Source: Macrosoma leucophasiata (lineage: Eukaryota; Arthropoda; Insecta; Lepidoptera; Hedylidae). Taken from it: a stretch of DNA of 64,000 nt. Position 1 is the stretch's first letter. Every line of letters starts with the position of its first letter. The stretch spans positions 8,246,001-8,310,000 of the forward strand of contig JAWQUS010000022.1 of the NCBI GenBank assembly GCA_036365455.1, given 5' to 3'. The position numbers were made by a program, and so were the translations under genes. Of this stretch, positions 32,324 through 42,690 are shown piece by piece. Under the pieces are notes generated by a model. It was given only the letters and a program-made list of their open reading frames with translations, searched no databases and was not told where the DNA came from.

Positions 32324-32515
32324 CACAACGCGGACACTCCGCCAAAATTCTATACAAACGCTTAATTTGGTCTCTATTACACAGACATCAATCAATGACG
32401 TGTAAAACGTGCACCTGAGCGTAGCACATAGAGAATACCAAACGTCGCCCATAGGAGGGGAGGCGGGGAAATCCATTCTATACGTATTATTATTACATAT
32501 TCTCTGCCGATACTG
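32324..32515 (+). mobile_element. Element E copy, internally deleted
   Basis: It runs from ACAACGCGGACACTCC to ACATATTCTCT; the block after AGGAGGGGAGGCGGGGAAAT is shortened. No clear target duplication. Confidence 0.75.
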
Positions 32516-32720
32516 TGATCCGTTTTCATGGGTATGTTCAGAACAAACGAAGGACTTAATTTAAGCATTTCGGCCAGAACAGACTTGCCACTCCTATCAT
32601 CTGCAGTTTTTTTTTTGAGAAACACGGGCCACTGTCCGCCGCGGCGGACGGAGGGGAGTAGCCATAGCGTTTATTACCGATGCAAAACAGTCTGTCATTT
32701 TTTGCGTGGAGAACTACGTG

Positions 32721-32880
32721 TTTTTTTTATGCAATTGAAGTGGCAAACAAGCACGCAGTTTCCATTGATGTTAAGTGATGACTACAGCCTATAGACACCC
32801 ACACAAAGACCAAGTTCAAAATGCAGATGCGTTACCACTCCTGAGGCCTAAGGTGTTATGCCTCTGTGTCGGAAATTACA
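32721..32880 (-). mobile_element. SINE-A copy, 3' half
   Basis: It runs from a T-run to GTGTCGGAAATTACA. Confidence 0.85.
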
Positions 32881-33213
32881 TATTGAGTAATACACACAGT
32901 ACAAAAATCGTCTATTACTACGAAACTCACACATTGACTTTAAAATACATTTAAAGTTTTTTTTTTTTAATTTAATTGACAGAGAGGAAAGCCTGCATAT
33001 GGCTCCCGTCCAGTCCGCCGCGGCCGGTGGACCGTGTTGCTTTATACTCTATAGTAAACAACAAAGAAATAATTATCTTTGTTACGAATCGAGTTCACTG
33101 TAACAAATCTTTTGTGACGACAAAGATTAATCACATAAAAGAGACAAGACAAGATGTAAAATACAGCATTCAACCAGACTTAGTGGAGTATATCGACCTC
33201 AGAAAGGAAAAAT

Positions 33214-33402
33214 GTAATTTCACGCCTGTAATCCCCGAAGGGGTAGGCAGAGGTAAATGCATGCATTCAAGCATACATGCATGCAAACACCCACGATTCG
33301 CCGGTTACGTTTTGGCCCATGTAAAAGGTGGCAATCCTGTTGCCATCTCCGGGCACATTAATAAACTCCGAGGTACTGGGAAACTTCAGAAAAGGAAGAT
33401 TT
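33214..33402 (-). mobile_element. SINE-C copy, 3' part
   Basis: In reverse it has the tail (CACGCCTGTAATCCCCGAAG, GGGTAGGCAGAGG) and body; the tRNA-like head is missing. Confidence 0.8.
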
Positions 33403-33543
33403 CGGCTTATTTCGGCTCTATGGAGCGTTATCTCTTTCGCACCTTGCCTTTGTGACGTTTGTCGACCATTTTGATCAGGTTTTGACCAATACCGGACTAT
33501 AAATGCTAAGATAGTTAGTGTGCATTAGAGATAACGCTTTACA
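33392..33543 (-). mobile_element. MITE-1 partial copy
   Basis: GGAGCGTTATCTCTTTCGCA, CGTTTGTCGACCATTTTGAT and AGAGATAACGCTTTAC match the 8.4-kb copy in reverse. Confidence 0.7.
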
Positions 33544-33545
33544 AA

Positions 33546-33675
33546 TTACAGGGCCGTTCATTACCACCTAACCGGAAAACGATAGTGCTGAACACTACCA
33601 TTAAGCGACAAGTATGTTAGGCAATGCGGTGGTGCCTACGCCCGCCAGCTCCGTCACTGGAGCTCTACCACCAGT
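33546..33675 (-). mobile_element. SINE-A copy, 5' half
   Basis: It runs from TACAGGGCCGTTCATTACC to GGAGCTCTACCACCAGT; the tail half is absent. Confidence 0.85.
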
Positions 33676-34294
33676 AATTACCACGAGTTACCGAAAGGTA
33701 TAGGTAGATCCTAACGCAATTACCTACTATTTTTTTATACGATTGGGGGTTTTCTTATGGTAAGATTGGAATCAAAAGAATAAAAGCCCTTATAGGTACA
33801 CACTAAGAAATTTCACCGTGTCTGCTGCAGATAAGACCAATTCCATAAGTACACAAGAATTTTGTCTCATCTACAGACGAAAACTTTTCGTGTCTACAAC
33901 AGACAAGATAAATAGAAACGTGTACACGCTAAGATTGTTTTCGGGCAGTCGGGCGTAGGGTGTGAGAGACAACTCGGTGTCAGTCATAATAGGTATTTTA
34001 CCTACAAATTAACGTACAAAAACTACCTGACGGCTGACCACCGACCACCTTACTTTACCCTACTCCGCCTTTCCATCGCACCGCAGCAACGTTCACGCGT
34101 CGTGTCTAGCGCAGACAAGATTTTTTTCTTGCTCAGCACGGAAATATTTGTACACAGTTCCTTTGTAGAAACGACACGAATTCTTACATAGGCCCGAGGT
34201 CTTTTCTTGTTGTGTACAAGAGGCCTAACAGAATCATCTTATAAATACTGTCTACTGGAGAGAACAATGGACTTAGAAGAAGAATAGACTCTAT
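33676..34294. other. Intronic DNA, nothing recognised
   Basis: Blocks with internal similarity (GACAAGA, GTGTCTAC) occur, but no gene or repeat family was identified. Confidence 0.35.
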
Positions 34295-34586
34295 ACTGGT
34301 GGTAGAGCTCCAGTGACGGAGCTCTCACGCGTAGGCACCACCGCATTACCTAATATACCTACTTGCCGCTAAATGGTAGTGTTCAGCACTATCGTGTTCC
34401 GGTCAGGTGGTAATGTACGGCCCTGTAATTTCCGGCAAAGAGGCAAAACACCTTAGGCCTCAGGAGTGGTAACGCATCTGCATCTTGACCATGGTCTTTG
34501 TGTGGGTGTCTATAGGCTGCAGTCATGACTTAACATCAATGTGAATTGCAAGCTAGATTGCCACTTCCATTACAATAAAAAAAAAA
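34295..34586 (+). mobile_element. SINE-A copy, full length
   Basis: It is complete from ACTGGTGGTAGAGCTCCAGT to a poly-A tail; AATAGA-like sequence occurs on both sides. Confidence 0.92.
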
Positions 34587-34936
34587 TAGAGCCAATTGAT
34601 ATTTAACGGCCATATAAGTTCTGAGCACTAGGAACCCTATGAACCTAGAGCTTAACCCTTAAATCTAGATTGAGTCAGTTATAAGTCAGTCAGTTCAAGT
34701 TAAGTTTAAAATTCACCTATGTGTGCCTTTATCACATACACTAATACAATTCCATCTAATCCATGATGCTTATCAGGCTCTTATCAACCAATGACATGCA
34801 AGTTCATACAATTCAAAACTATTTTCATAAAATAAATATCAAGTGTTTTGTTGGCTTAAGTTGTAGGCATTACTATGTCAATTGAACCACTTTCTGGATA
34901 GTAATTTTATCATATGAAGATAAAACATTCATATTG

Positions 34937-35058
34937 TTTTTTTATTTAACTAACAAGAATGCAGTTCACATGGATGTTAAGTAATGACTGCTGCCTATAG
35001 ACATCTACATTGCATAGGTAGCCCTGAGACCATAGTTGTTATGTCTCTATGACATACC
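34937..35058 (-). mobile_element. SINE-A copy, diverged 3' part
   Basis: It runs from a T-run through GCAGTTCACATGGATGTTAA to GTCTCTATGACATACC, with an internal gap. Confidence 0.7.
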
Positions 35059-35068
35059 TAACAACTAA

Positions 35069-35214
35069 CCCCTTTATTCATAAACGTGTTTTAGCTAAAG
35101 TGTTGCTAATCTCTCCTTTGTCTTTTTCTATCCTGCACATTTGACAATGTAACTGACCAAGACAAAGCATTCTATAGCTAAAACGTATCTAATGTACGTT
35201 TATGAATAAGGGGG
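35069..35214. mobile_element. MITE-3, complete, TAA target duplication
   Basis: The ends CCCCTTTATTCATAAACG and CGTTTATGAATAAGGGG are inverted repeats; TAA lies at 35066-35068 and 35215-35217. A 3-bp TAA/TTA duplication is characteristic of PIF/Harbinger transposons. Confidence 0.85.
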
Positions 35215-35478
35215 TAAGGATATTATTAGCAGGTAGCAATTTAAAATTTTCACTTTCATAGATGATGGTAGAGAACCCTTCATGCAGGAGTCCAGACTCA
35301 CACTTCGCCGGATTTTGACTTATCAACTTAGTCACGCTTAGTATGAATTTCTACTTGGTGAAAAAACTCTTCACAATACATTTTTTTTGTTGTTTACTTC
35401 CTCTACTACTACATCTTTTTAATGAAAAGTAATTTGGTAATCATCCATTTAAAAACTTAATATTGAAAAGGAGTTTTC

Positions 35479-35747
35479 ACTTGTGGTACAGCTTGCGGGC
35501 GTAGGCACCACCGCATTACCTAATATACTTGCCGCTAAATGGTAGTGTTCAGCACTATTGTCTTCCGGTCAAGTGGTCATGTATGGCCCTGTAATTTCCG
35601 GTACAGAGGCATATAACACCTTAGGCCTCAGGAGTGGTAACGCATCTGCATTTTGACCTAGGTCTTTGTGTAAGTGTCGATAGGCTGCAGTCATCACTTA
35701 ACATCAATTAATTGCAAGCTTTTTTACCACTTCCTTTAAAAAAAAAA
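35479..35747 (+). mobile_element. SINE-A copy next to PPP1R15 exon 1 donor
   Basis: It is full length with a poly-A tail ending 42 bp from the splice donor at 35789, and antisense to the gene. Confidence 0.9.
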
Positions 35748-35789
35748 TTTAAGCTATTTTATCTACAGAAAAACAGATACACAACTCAC

Positions 35790-37376
35790 CTTTTTAGCCG
35801 GCAGCAGTTTCTTCTGCGCCTTCCTGATTTCATCCACCAACAGTCCACGGTTCTCTTGCTCCAAAACGACAGGACTGAGACTCCTCGCCGAGTGATCCAC
35901 AACATCCTGACTCTCATACAACCTGTCATCAGTCAGATCACTTATCGTCCTCGATAGCGACGGAGAGAGCTTACATGTTACAGAAATGCAACCAGAGTCG
36001 CTCTCAGATTCCGAATCTGATAGTTCCGGTTCGCTTGGATCATCTCCAAATATTTCGTTCGACGTATAACAACTGTCCGGAGACTCCTCAAAGATGATGA
36101 ATGAATCTTCCGACTCACAATCTGAAGGTTTCCGTATTCGTGATACGGGGCTGTCCGCGAAGACTATTTGGAAGGAATCATCGGTGTCGTTGGATGAGGA
36201 GTAGAATTTTCCGGTTACCTCGTCAAAGTAACTAGTTGGTTCTAGTACATTTGATTGTACACTACTACCATTTGAAGAGAATGATGTATTTGACTCACAG
36301 CTTGTACTAAGACTTGATCTATCTAGTTCATTTGCAAAAAATGCATTGTTTACAACATTCTGTATGGTTGAGTCAGGTATTGGAATGAATTCAGGTTTCC
36401 CATTGTTATTGGCTTTTTTCTTACGTCTCTCTAGCAACAATTCCTTTAATTTACTAATTTTGTCCTCACATGATGACACTTGTTCTGGTAGATCTTTTTT
36501 TGGTTTAATTTCTACATTTTCTGACTCTAATAGATTGCTTGCATTAACGGAGGTTGTGCATATAATATTGGTAGGCTCTAAATACTCAGTCTTTATTCTA
36601 GACGAGTCTACCTCAAGGAAATCATTGTTTTGAAAATTATACATACAGCAATATTCAATTAAATCATCATTGGCAATACTCTCAAAGTCCTCCGGAGAAA
36701 ATGCATCTTCAAAGGACTCCTCAATCGAACCGGCCTCTATGAATGCCTTACGAGGCCTGGATCGTGGTTTGGGTGAGCTTGTATGAGTTTTTTGGGCTAG
36801 TAAAAGTCGTACCTGGTTTAATTTGTCTTCGCATTGAGCCGCGGCTGTCTTACAATCCTTATTCATGTCTGAACACACATTTATGTTGTATTTGTTGCTG
36901 CCAATACCCTGGGAATTCAAGTTTGTTTTGGCCGTTCGCCAAACCTCCTGTGTTGCCATATCGTTCTCGTAGTCGCAACAGTCGTAATATTGCACTGGCG
37001 ACTTCGCCCGTTTGTGAAATATCCCACCCATGACACTGAAAACGCCGGAAATAAAATTCGCGATTCCCGCCAACGCAGGAAAATCGCGCTTCCCACGGTC
37101 TTCCATTTTCAAATTTTTCTCGCCCATATCCATTTTAACTTTTTTCTCTTCGGTGACAATGGATTCTATGGAATCTGCCAAAGGCTTCTGCATCGGATCC
37201 GGGATGAGATGAAGGTTGTTTATAAACAAACTGTCAACCAACGTGTTCTTCATGTCGATTTTTGTTGAATCAGTCGTGTAATTTGATACAGAATGGTGGA
37301 TTGGAGCGAAACCGTTCATGTACACAGCACTATTCATAAAATTGCGCCTATTGCGCATACTTAGTAAATCATTCAT
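35790..37376 (-). CDS. PPP1R15: PPP1R15/GADD34 homologue, exon 1 (start)
   Basis: The ATG at 37376-37374 opens a 529-codon exon ending at AAG|GTGAGT in phase 0. The product recruits PP1 to dephosphorylate eIF2alpha and so restarts translation after stress. Residues 99-121 (FPALAGIANFISGVFSVMGG) are hydrophobic and could be the membrane-associating helix that anchors PPP1R15 proteins to the ER. A serine- and acid-rich stretch spans about 399-465 and contains two related blocks, DDSFQIVFADSPVS (399-412) and EDSFIIFEESPDS (423-435). The exon ends in a basic helix, EIRKAQKKLLPAKK, whose last lysine begins the KVHF motif. At 860 residues the whole protein is much longer than the fly homologue (about 317 by memory). 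The start has A at -3, and two tiny upstream ORFs precede it. Confidence 0.92.
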
Positions 37377-37440
37377 GTTTACAAACTAGCACTATAGTCC
37401 GGATGCTAAGTCATTTTTACTCACGCGAGCATTTTGCTGT
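37377..37440 (-). promoter_or_regulatory. PPP1R15 leader with two upstream ORFs
   Basis: On the - strand, ATGCTCGCGTGA (37432-37421; Met-Leu-Ala-stop) and ATGACTTAG (37414-37406; Met-Thr-stop) precede the main ATG, the second ending 29 nt before it. All three starts have A at -3. Vertebrate GADD34 is known to be controlled by upstream ORFs that limit translation until eIF2alpha is phosphorylated. Whether both lie in the mature mRNA depends on the unmapped transcription start. The GTGAGT inside the first one could instead be a splice donor. Confidence 0.6.
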
Positions 37441-37932
37441 GGTAAGTAAAACATCTAAGAATATCCGGATTTGGCTTGTGGGTACATCTAAAGCACTTCA
37501 AGGACAATTCCAGGGCACTCCAGGGTCCAGAGTCTTTCACTGTGTTTCTACCGCGCACTGTATCACCACAAACGTTGGACACTTGTGAATAACTCGAAAG
37601 AAGGTTCACTTGGGTAAAAGAATTGCTGATTAGCTCCATTATGACAAAAATTTGCAAACACGTCTTTACAGTTCAGCCATTTTGAGAAAAATACAAGTTG
37701 TAAAAATCGAGCACAGATTACATAGACGTTGATGTTATGAAATATCGATTTCTGATTCAAATACGGAATATCGATTTTAATTTTGTAAAGGTGCGCTTGG
37801 TCGAATCGAATGTTAATCTATAAGTGAATTAAGTAACAATAAATAAAATAAATATTTCAAATCAAATATTTTAAAAATCTATTGATTTCAGAATTTAGCT
37901 TAGATTCACGTTACTTCAAACCTGTAAGCCTC
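37441..37932 (-). promoter_or_regulatory. Likely PPP1R15 upstream region
   Basis: This stretch between the leader and the duplicated block should hold the promoter. I see ATATCGAT twice (37740-37775), partly like the insect DRE (TATCGATA), but no convincing TATA box. A 78-codon frame at 37421-37657 is in frame with the first upstream ORF. Confidence 0.35.
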
Positions 37933-38725
37933 AAAGGGGAAGGTTTATCCCTGGTAAATGTACATATACATTTAATGATACAAAAATAATTCTCAGTAAT
38001 GTGGGCTTTGGAACTCTGCCAGTGAATGATAAAGAATGTCCCATATTTTTTTGTATAGTCTTATCTTGCCGTTTGTAAAAGAGAGTATGGAACATTCTGT
38101 TGATACCTATTTTTATCATTAAGTATTTTTGGACTATTATTTATTTTATTTTGTTTACTTTGACATATTAATCAACGTATCAGTTGTTATTCGCTTTAAT
38201 TTTATATTTGTAATTTGACCTATCACAAACAAATTCTATTATTTCCAAGGTGATTTAATAAATTTTTGAATTCAGTTTTTTTTTATTTTTACACCCCCAC
38301 GATTCATCAGTATCGTTTTATTCTTCTCCCGTATAATCTTTAGCGGGCCTTTGACATCTCTGGGACTCCGGGTATATTACTGAACTCCGAGAGTTGAGGA
38401 CATTTCTATAGATCCAAGGATCGAACCAAGAACTCCAGCGTAGGAGCAGTGATCTGCTACCTTTAGACTATTAAGTCAGTTTAAATAATAATATATTAGT
38501 CCCTAAAATAATTATTGCGTAATCCCTAACTTAAAATTTTGAATGGAAATGACTTGCTATTCATTTTTGACGTATTTAAACAAATCTTTTTCAATGCGGC
38601 TAAATCCAATTGAAATGCATTAACGCTTCAGTTGTGACGACTGCATGGGATCCGATTTATCTTATCATTCATATCACTTAAGAAATGAAATAATTACAAA
38701 CACTAACAAACAAACGGTTGGAGGC
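37933..38725. repeat. 793-bp tandem duplication, copy 1
   Basis: From AAAGGGGAAGGTTTATCCC to ACAAACGGTTGGAGGC at the end of the unit. By eye the next 793 bp are identical. It contains a LINE-like 3' stretch (TTAATCAACGTATCAGTTGT) also found at 9330. Confidence 0.95.
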
Positions 38726-39518
38726 AAAGGGGAAGGTTTATCCCTGGTAAATGTACATATACATTTAATGATACAAAAATAATTCTCAGTAATGTGGGCT
38801 TTGGAACTCTGCCAGTGAATGATAAAGAATGTCCCATATTTTTTTGTATAGTCTTATCTTGCCGTTTGTAAAAGAGAGTATGGAACATTCTGTTGATACC
38901 TATTTTTATCATTAAGTATTTTTGGACTATTATTTATTTTATTTTGTTTACTTTGACATATTAATCAACGTATCAGTTGTTATTCGCTTTAATTTTATAT
39001 TTGTAATTTGACCTATCACAAACAAATTCTATTATTTCCAAGGTGATTTAATAAATTTTTGAATTCAGTTTTTTTTTATTTTTACACCCCCACGATTCAT
39101 CAGTATCGTTTTATTCTTCTCCCGTATAATCTTTAGCGGGCCTTTGACATCTCTGGGACTCCGGGTATATTACTGAACTCCGAGAGTTGAGGACATTTCT
39201 ATAGATCCAAGGATCGAACCAAGAACTCCAGCGTAGGAGCAGTGATCTGCTACCTTTAGACTATTAAGTCAGTTTAAATAATAATATATTAGTCCCTAAA
39301 ATAATTATTGCGTAATCCCTAACTTAAAATTTTGAATGGAAATGACTTGCTATTCATTTTTGACGTATTTAAACAAATCTTTTTCAATGCGGCTAAATCC
39401 AATTGAAATGCATTAACGCTTCAGTTGTGACGACTGCATGGGATCCGATTTATCTTATCATTCATATCACTTAAGAAATGAAATAATTACAAACACTAAC
39501 AAACAAACGGTTGGAGGC
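38726..39518. repeat. 793-bp tandem duplication, copy 2
   Basis: It follows copy 1 with no spacer and ends at GGTTGGAGGC (39518). I noticed no differences from copy 1. Confidence 0.95.
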
Positions 39519-41136
39519 GGTAACGTAAAGTTGGCAATAAGAGCCGAGACAAATAAGTCCGGATAATTGGATGCCTGGATAATCGGTGTTCGGATAATCG
39601 GTATTCTACTTATACGTTATTTTAATTACTTATTTCTACTTGGTAGGACTACAGAAGAAATAATAGGTAAGGCATGCATTCCTACGTGTTCTTTTTTGCT
39701 GACTACGATGACGTATTGTTAAATACGTCTGTGTGTCAATAATGTTTGTATTAACATTGACCCTACAAATATAACAGATTTTTTAAAATTAAGATTCCGT
39801 AGCCCATACCTAAAATCGGAACCCTATTAATAGAACTACGCTGTCCGTTCGTCCATTTGTCTGTATGTCCATCTGTCACCAGGCTGTATCTTATGAATCG
39901 TTATAGCTAGAGAGATAATATTTCCACATATTATGTATTTCTGTTGCCGCTATAAAAATATATAGCAAACGTATTTTTTGTTCTGAATAATGGTATCGGA
40001 TACTCTTTGCTTTTTTTTTTAATTTTAAACAATTTTATGTTGATGTATCAATGTAAAAAATCGATATTACACTATCGATACTTTGCGCTTTAATATATTC
40101 TGTTATTTTTATGTACATTGGTTAAATGACCCTGTTGACCAAGTTTAACATAACACCATAGACAATTATTTTCTGATGCAATAATTCAATGACGTATGTA
40201 CCTACTTTATAAAATATTTATTTTACACATTGTTACGATTTAAATAAATAAACAGTTACTGTTATTAGTTATTATGAGAAAAAATATGATAATTAGACTA
40301 TTAATAAGAAAATAAAAACATGTTGCGCCATCTATTGGCGACACAATAACCCACAGCGAAAGTAAAATGTGTCATAGCGACATCTACTGTAGAGAAAATA
40401 TAGCTTTCGATACAGACTATGGCATCTATTGTCGAGTAGCACTAACTAAAATTCAAAACAATCAATACTAGCACCATCTCTTACGGACTTACTAAAACTA
40501 AACCCATATGAACGGAGCGATATGCACTCGAAAGTTGGTCAACCCTCAATGTCAAGTTGTGTAATATTAATTATTTATATTTTTCGCAACACATCGCACG
40601 TGTAGAAAAAGCGTGTCACGATGGGTGCACCCAAAATGATTTGTTGGTCCGCCATTATGTTCCATGTGTTTAATTTATTTGACCATTTACGAGTACCCAT
40701 TTGTAATAAAAATTATAGTACATAATCGGCTTCAAAGATTCTTGCAAAAGACATTATTAATTACATTATTAATAGTCTTTAATATACAGCTGTTGGAGCT
40801 CCAGACAGGGTCGAGGGTGTAGCCGAAATAACCTGCATTGCCTAATGTAGGTAGATTTACATCATAGAATAAAACAGTAAAAGCCGTACGTGTGTCGATT
40901 TGTATACATTTACGAAAAACTAATTGGGGGCGATCTTAAAATGGTATTAGAGCACTTTTCAATGTTTTTTAAATTTTTTGTCTGTCTGTTTGTCCGTTTC
41001 TCTGTTTGTCCAGGCTAATCTCCGAAACTACTGGACGGATTCGAATGAAACTTTTTGTGGTGTATAAGTATCATTCCTACGGGATATTAAGTAATTATAC
41101 TTTATGGACGGTTTTAAAATTTATGGAATCCCTGGT
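39519..41136. other. AT-rich DNA, few recognised features
   Basis: A short SINE-A 5' remnant (GGAGCTCCAGACAGGG) is at 40796-40856 and Helitron-like text (GTCTGTCTGTTTGTCC) at 40978-41100. No gene is supported. Confidence 0.4.
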
Positions 41137-41205
41137 CTAACCGGAACACGATAGCGCTGAACACTACCATTTAGCGGTAAATAAATTTAGTAATGCTGTA
41201 GTGTT
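41137..41205 (-). mobile_element. SINE-A fragment
   Basis: AACCGGAACACGATAGCGCT and CACTACCATTTAGCGG in reverse, just before a complete + strand copy. Confidence 0.75.
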
Positions 41206-41218
41206 ACTGGACATTTTT

Positions 41219-41503
41219 ACTGGTGGTATAGCTCCAGTGACGGAGCTCGCGGGCGTAGGCACCACCGCATTACCTAATATACTTGCCGCTAAATGGTAGT
41301 GTTCAGCACTATCGTGTTCCGGTCAGGTGGTAATGTACGGCCCTGTAATTTCCGGCACAGAGGCACAACACCTTAGGCCTCAGGAGTGGTAACGCATCTG
41401 CATTTTGACCTCGGTCTTTGTGTGGGTGTCTATAGGCTGCAGTCACCACTTAACATCAATGTGAACTGCATGCCTGTTTGCCACTTCCAATACATTAAAA
41501 AAA
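41219..41503 (+). mobile_element. SINE-A copy, full length
   Basis: It is complete, with GAGCTCG arms, all internal blocks and a poly-A tail. Confidence 0.93.
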
Positions 41504-41619
41504 TAGCAGGGTTAAATCTACTTACAAAGTTGTAAATAAAAAACTGGACGGAATTTATCTCCTGTGCGAACGAGACCCGAATGTTCCAATACCGTGTCGC
41601 ACGATTTATAATTTGATAT

Positions 41620-41755
41620 TTTATTTTTAAAGAAAAATGGAAAGAAAAAATTGACTTCAGGCGAGACAATTCAATTTTTACTTTCCATTATTCTTTAAAA
41701 ATAAAATATATTTCACAAGCATGTGTTAATGCGAAATAGTATAAAACAATTTGAT
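41620..41755. repeat. Foldback repeat related to 1000-1290
   Basis: AAAGAAAAATGGAAAGAAAA with TTGACTTCAGGCGAGAC, then its near-inverse (TTTACTTTCCATTATTCTTT) and GTGTTAATGCGAAATAGT. The tRNA-like core is missing. Confidence 0.6.
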
Positions 41756-42104
41756 ATTTACCGAGATAGCCATCATAAGGACAGCACTAATCCGTGTCCC
41801 TATCCCAACTCAAATCCAGGCATGATTTGTAAGAAATTGATAAAAAAGATCAACGTGAAACTACTTTGAAATAATAGGTACTTTGAGAACTTCAAGACAG
41901 TAGGTCCAGTAATGCTGTGGTAACTAAACCATCAAGCTTGGCCACTGGAGGATTACCATGGTTTAGTCTGGGAACTTCGCATACAAATAGTCCGTATCCG
42001 TATCTTTCAAACCTTTGACACATTATTTCATTCTGAGGCAATACGAAGTTTGCCGGGTCAGCTAGTGCTGAATAAATAACTTATATTGAGACGTTACATG
42101 TTTG

Positions 42105-42178
42105 TGAGGCCAAAATACAGATGCGTGGCCACCCCAGAGACTTTAGTTGTTATGTCTGTGTGATAGATATACGGGCCT
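42105..42178 (-). mobile_element. SINE-A fragment, second subfamily
   Basis: It contains CAAAATACAGATGCGTGGCC and AGACTTTAGTTGTTATGTC. Confidence 0.6.
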
Positions 42179-42354
42179 ACCTGCCCTTGGCCGGTTTTTA
42201 AGATTAAGAAATCCAGTGGTATTATAACTATAGAGCCTTAGGGCGTAGGCAGATACAATAATTGCTCAACGCTGTTTGACCGATGATCGTATCGATTAGA
42301 TTGTAACCAGTGGTTCTCAACTTTTATCTTTACGTTTATACGAGCTTCGTATGT

Positions 42355-42690
42355 ATGTATCTTCAGGCCAGCTCCCTAACGGGGTAGGCAGAGAGTGTAG
42401 AGCGCCAGATATCCCTGTCCTGACAAACCTCGCGTGCCTCGTCTCTTCATCATTCTCTTCATACATGCACGCCGATTCCTAAGACTTTTGACCCCACCAT
42501 CAGACAGCACTCGACCTATTTGGTCATGGTAGGTCAGTCTTGGTCTTCCTGGGCCTCTGCAACCATCCACATTCGCATTCGCATTGTATTTAGTCATTCG
42601 CTCACTTGACATCTGTTTAGTCATTCGCTCATTTGACATTCTTTCTATATACCCGAACCATCGAGCTTCGTACGTTGTAGAAATCATATT
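42355..42690 (-). pseudogene. LINE-D C-terminal fragment with 3' tail
   Basis: The - strand frame encodes EARWFGYIERMSNERMTKQM and GRPRLTYHDQIGRVLSDGG as in the 29.3-kb copy. SNERMTK is duplicated (SSERMTK). The 3' tail has AACGGGGTAGGCAGAGAGTG in + orientation. Confidence 0.85.

Larger units (their letters stand above)
13130..35789 (-). other. PPP1R15 intron 1 (22,660 nt), transposon-filled
   Basis: The donor is AAG|GTGAGT (35790|35789) and the acceptor TTCCAG (13131-13130). Both flanking exons are phase 0. The intron holds many full or partial SINE-A copies in both orientations, LINE 3' fragments, SINE-B, SINE-C, element E copies, MITEs and a hAT-like element. No other host exon was recognised within it. 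Confidence 0.9.

Noticed and set aside
32976..33455. 159-codon + strand ORF
   Set aside because: It spans repeat family G, SINE-C and a MITE-1 piece in sequence, so it is a chance frame through unrelated elements.
36346..37268. Several + strand ORFs of 60-96 codons
   Set aside because: They are shadows of PPP1R15 exon 1 on the opposite strand, with no domain or splice context.
37403..37588. Divergent + strand gene starting at the PPP1R15 promoter
   Set aside because: The 61-codon frame has no family resemblance and overlaps the leader region; nothing further along the + strand continues it.
37421..37657. 78-codon - strand ORF upstream of PPP1R15
   Set aside because: No recognisable motif; it only matters because its last three codons are the first upstream ORF. 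Not called a gene without transcript evidence.
37931..38912. Two identical small - strand ORFs (62 and 69 codons)
   Set aside because: They are identical only because they lie in the two halves of the 793-bp duplication; no motif or gene structure supports coding.
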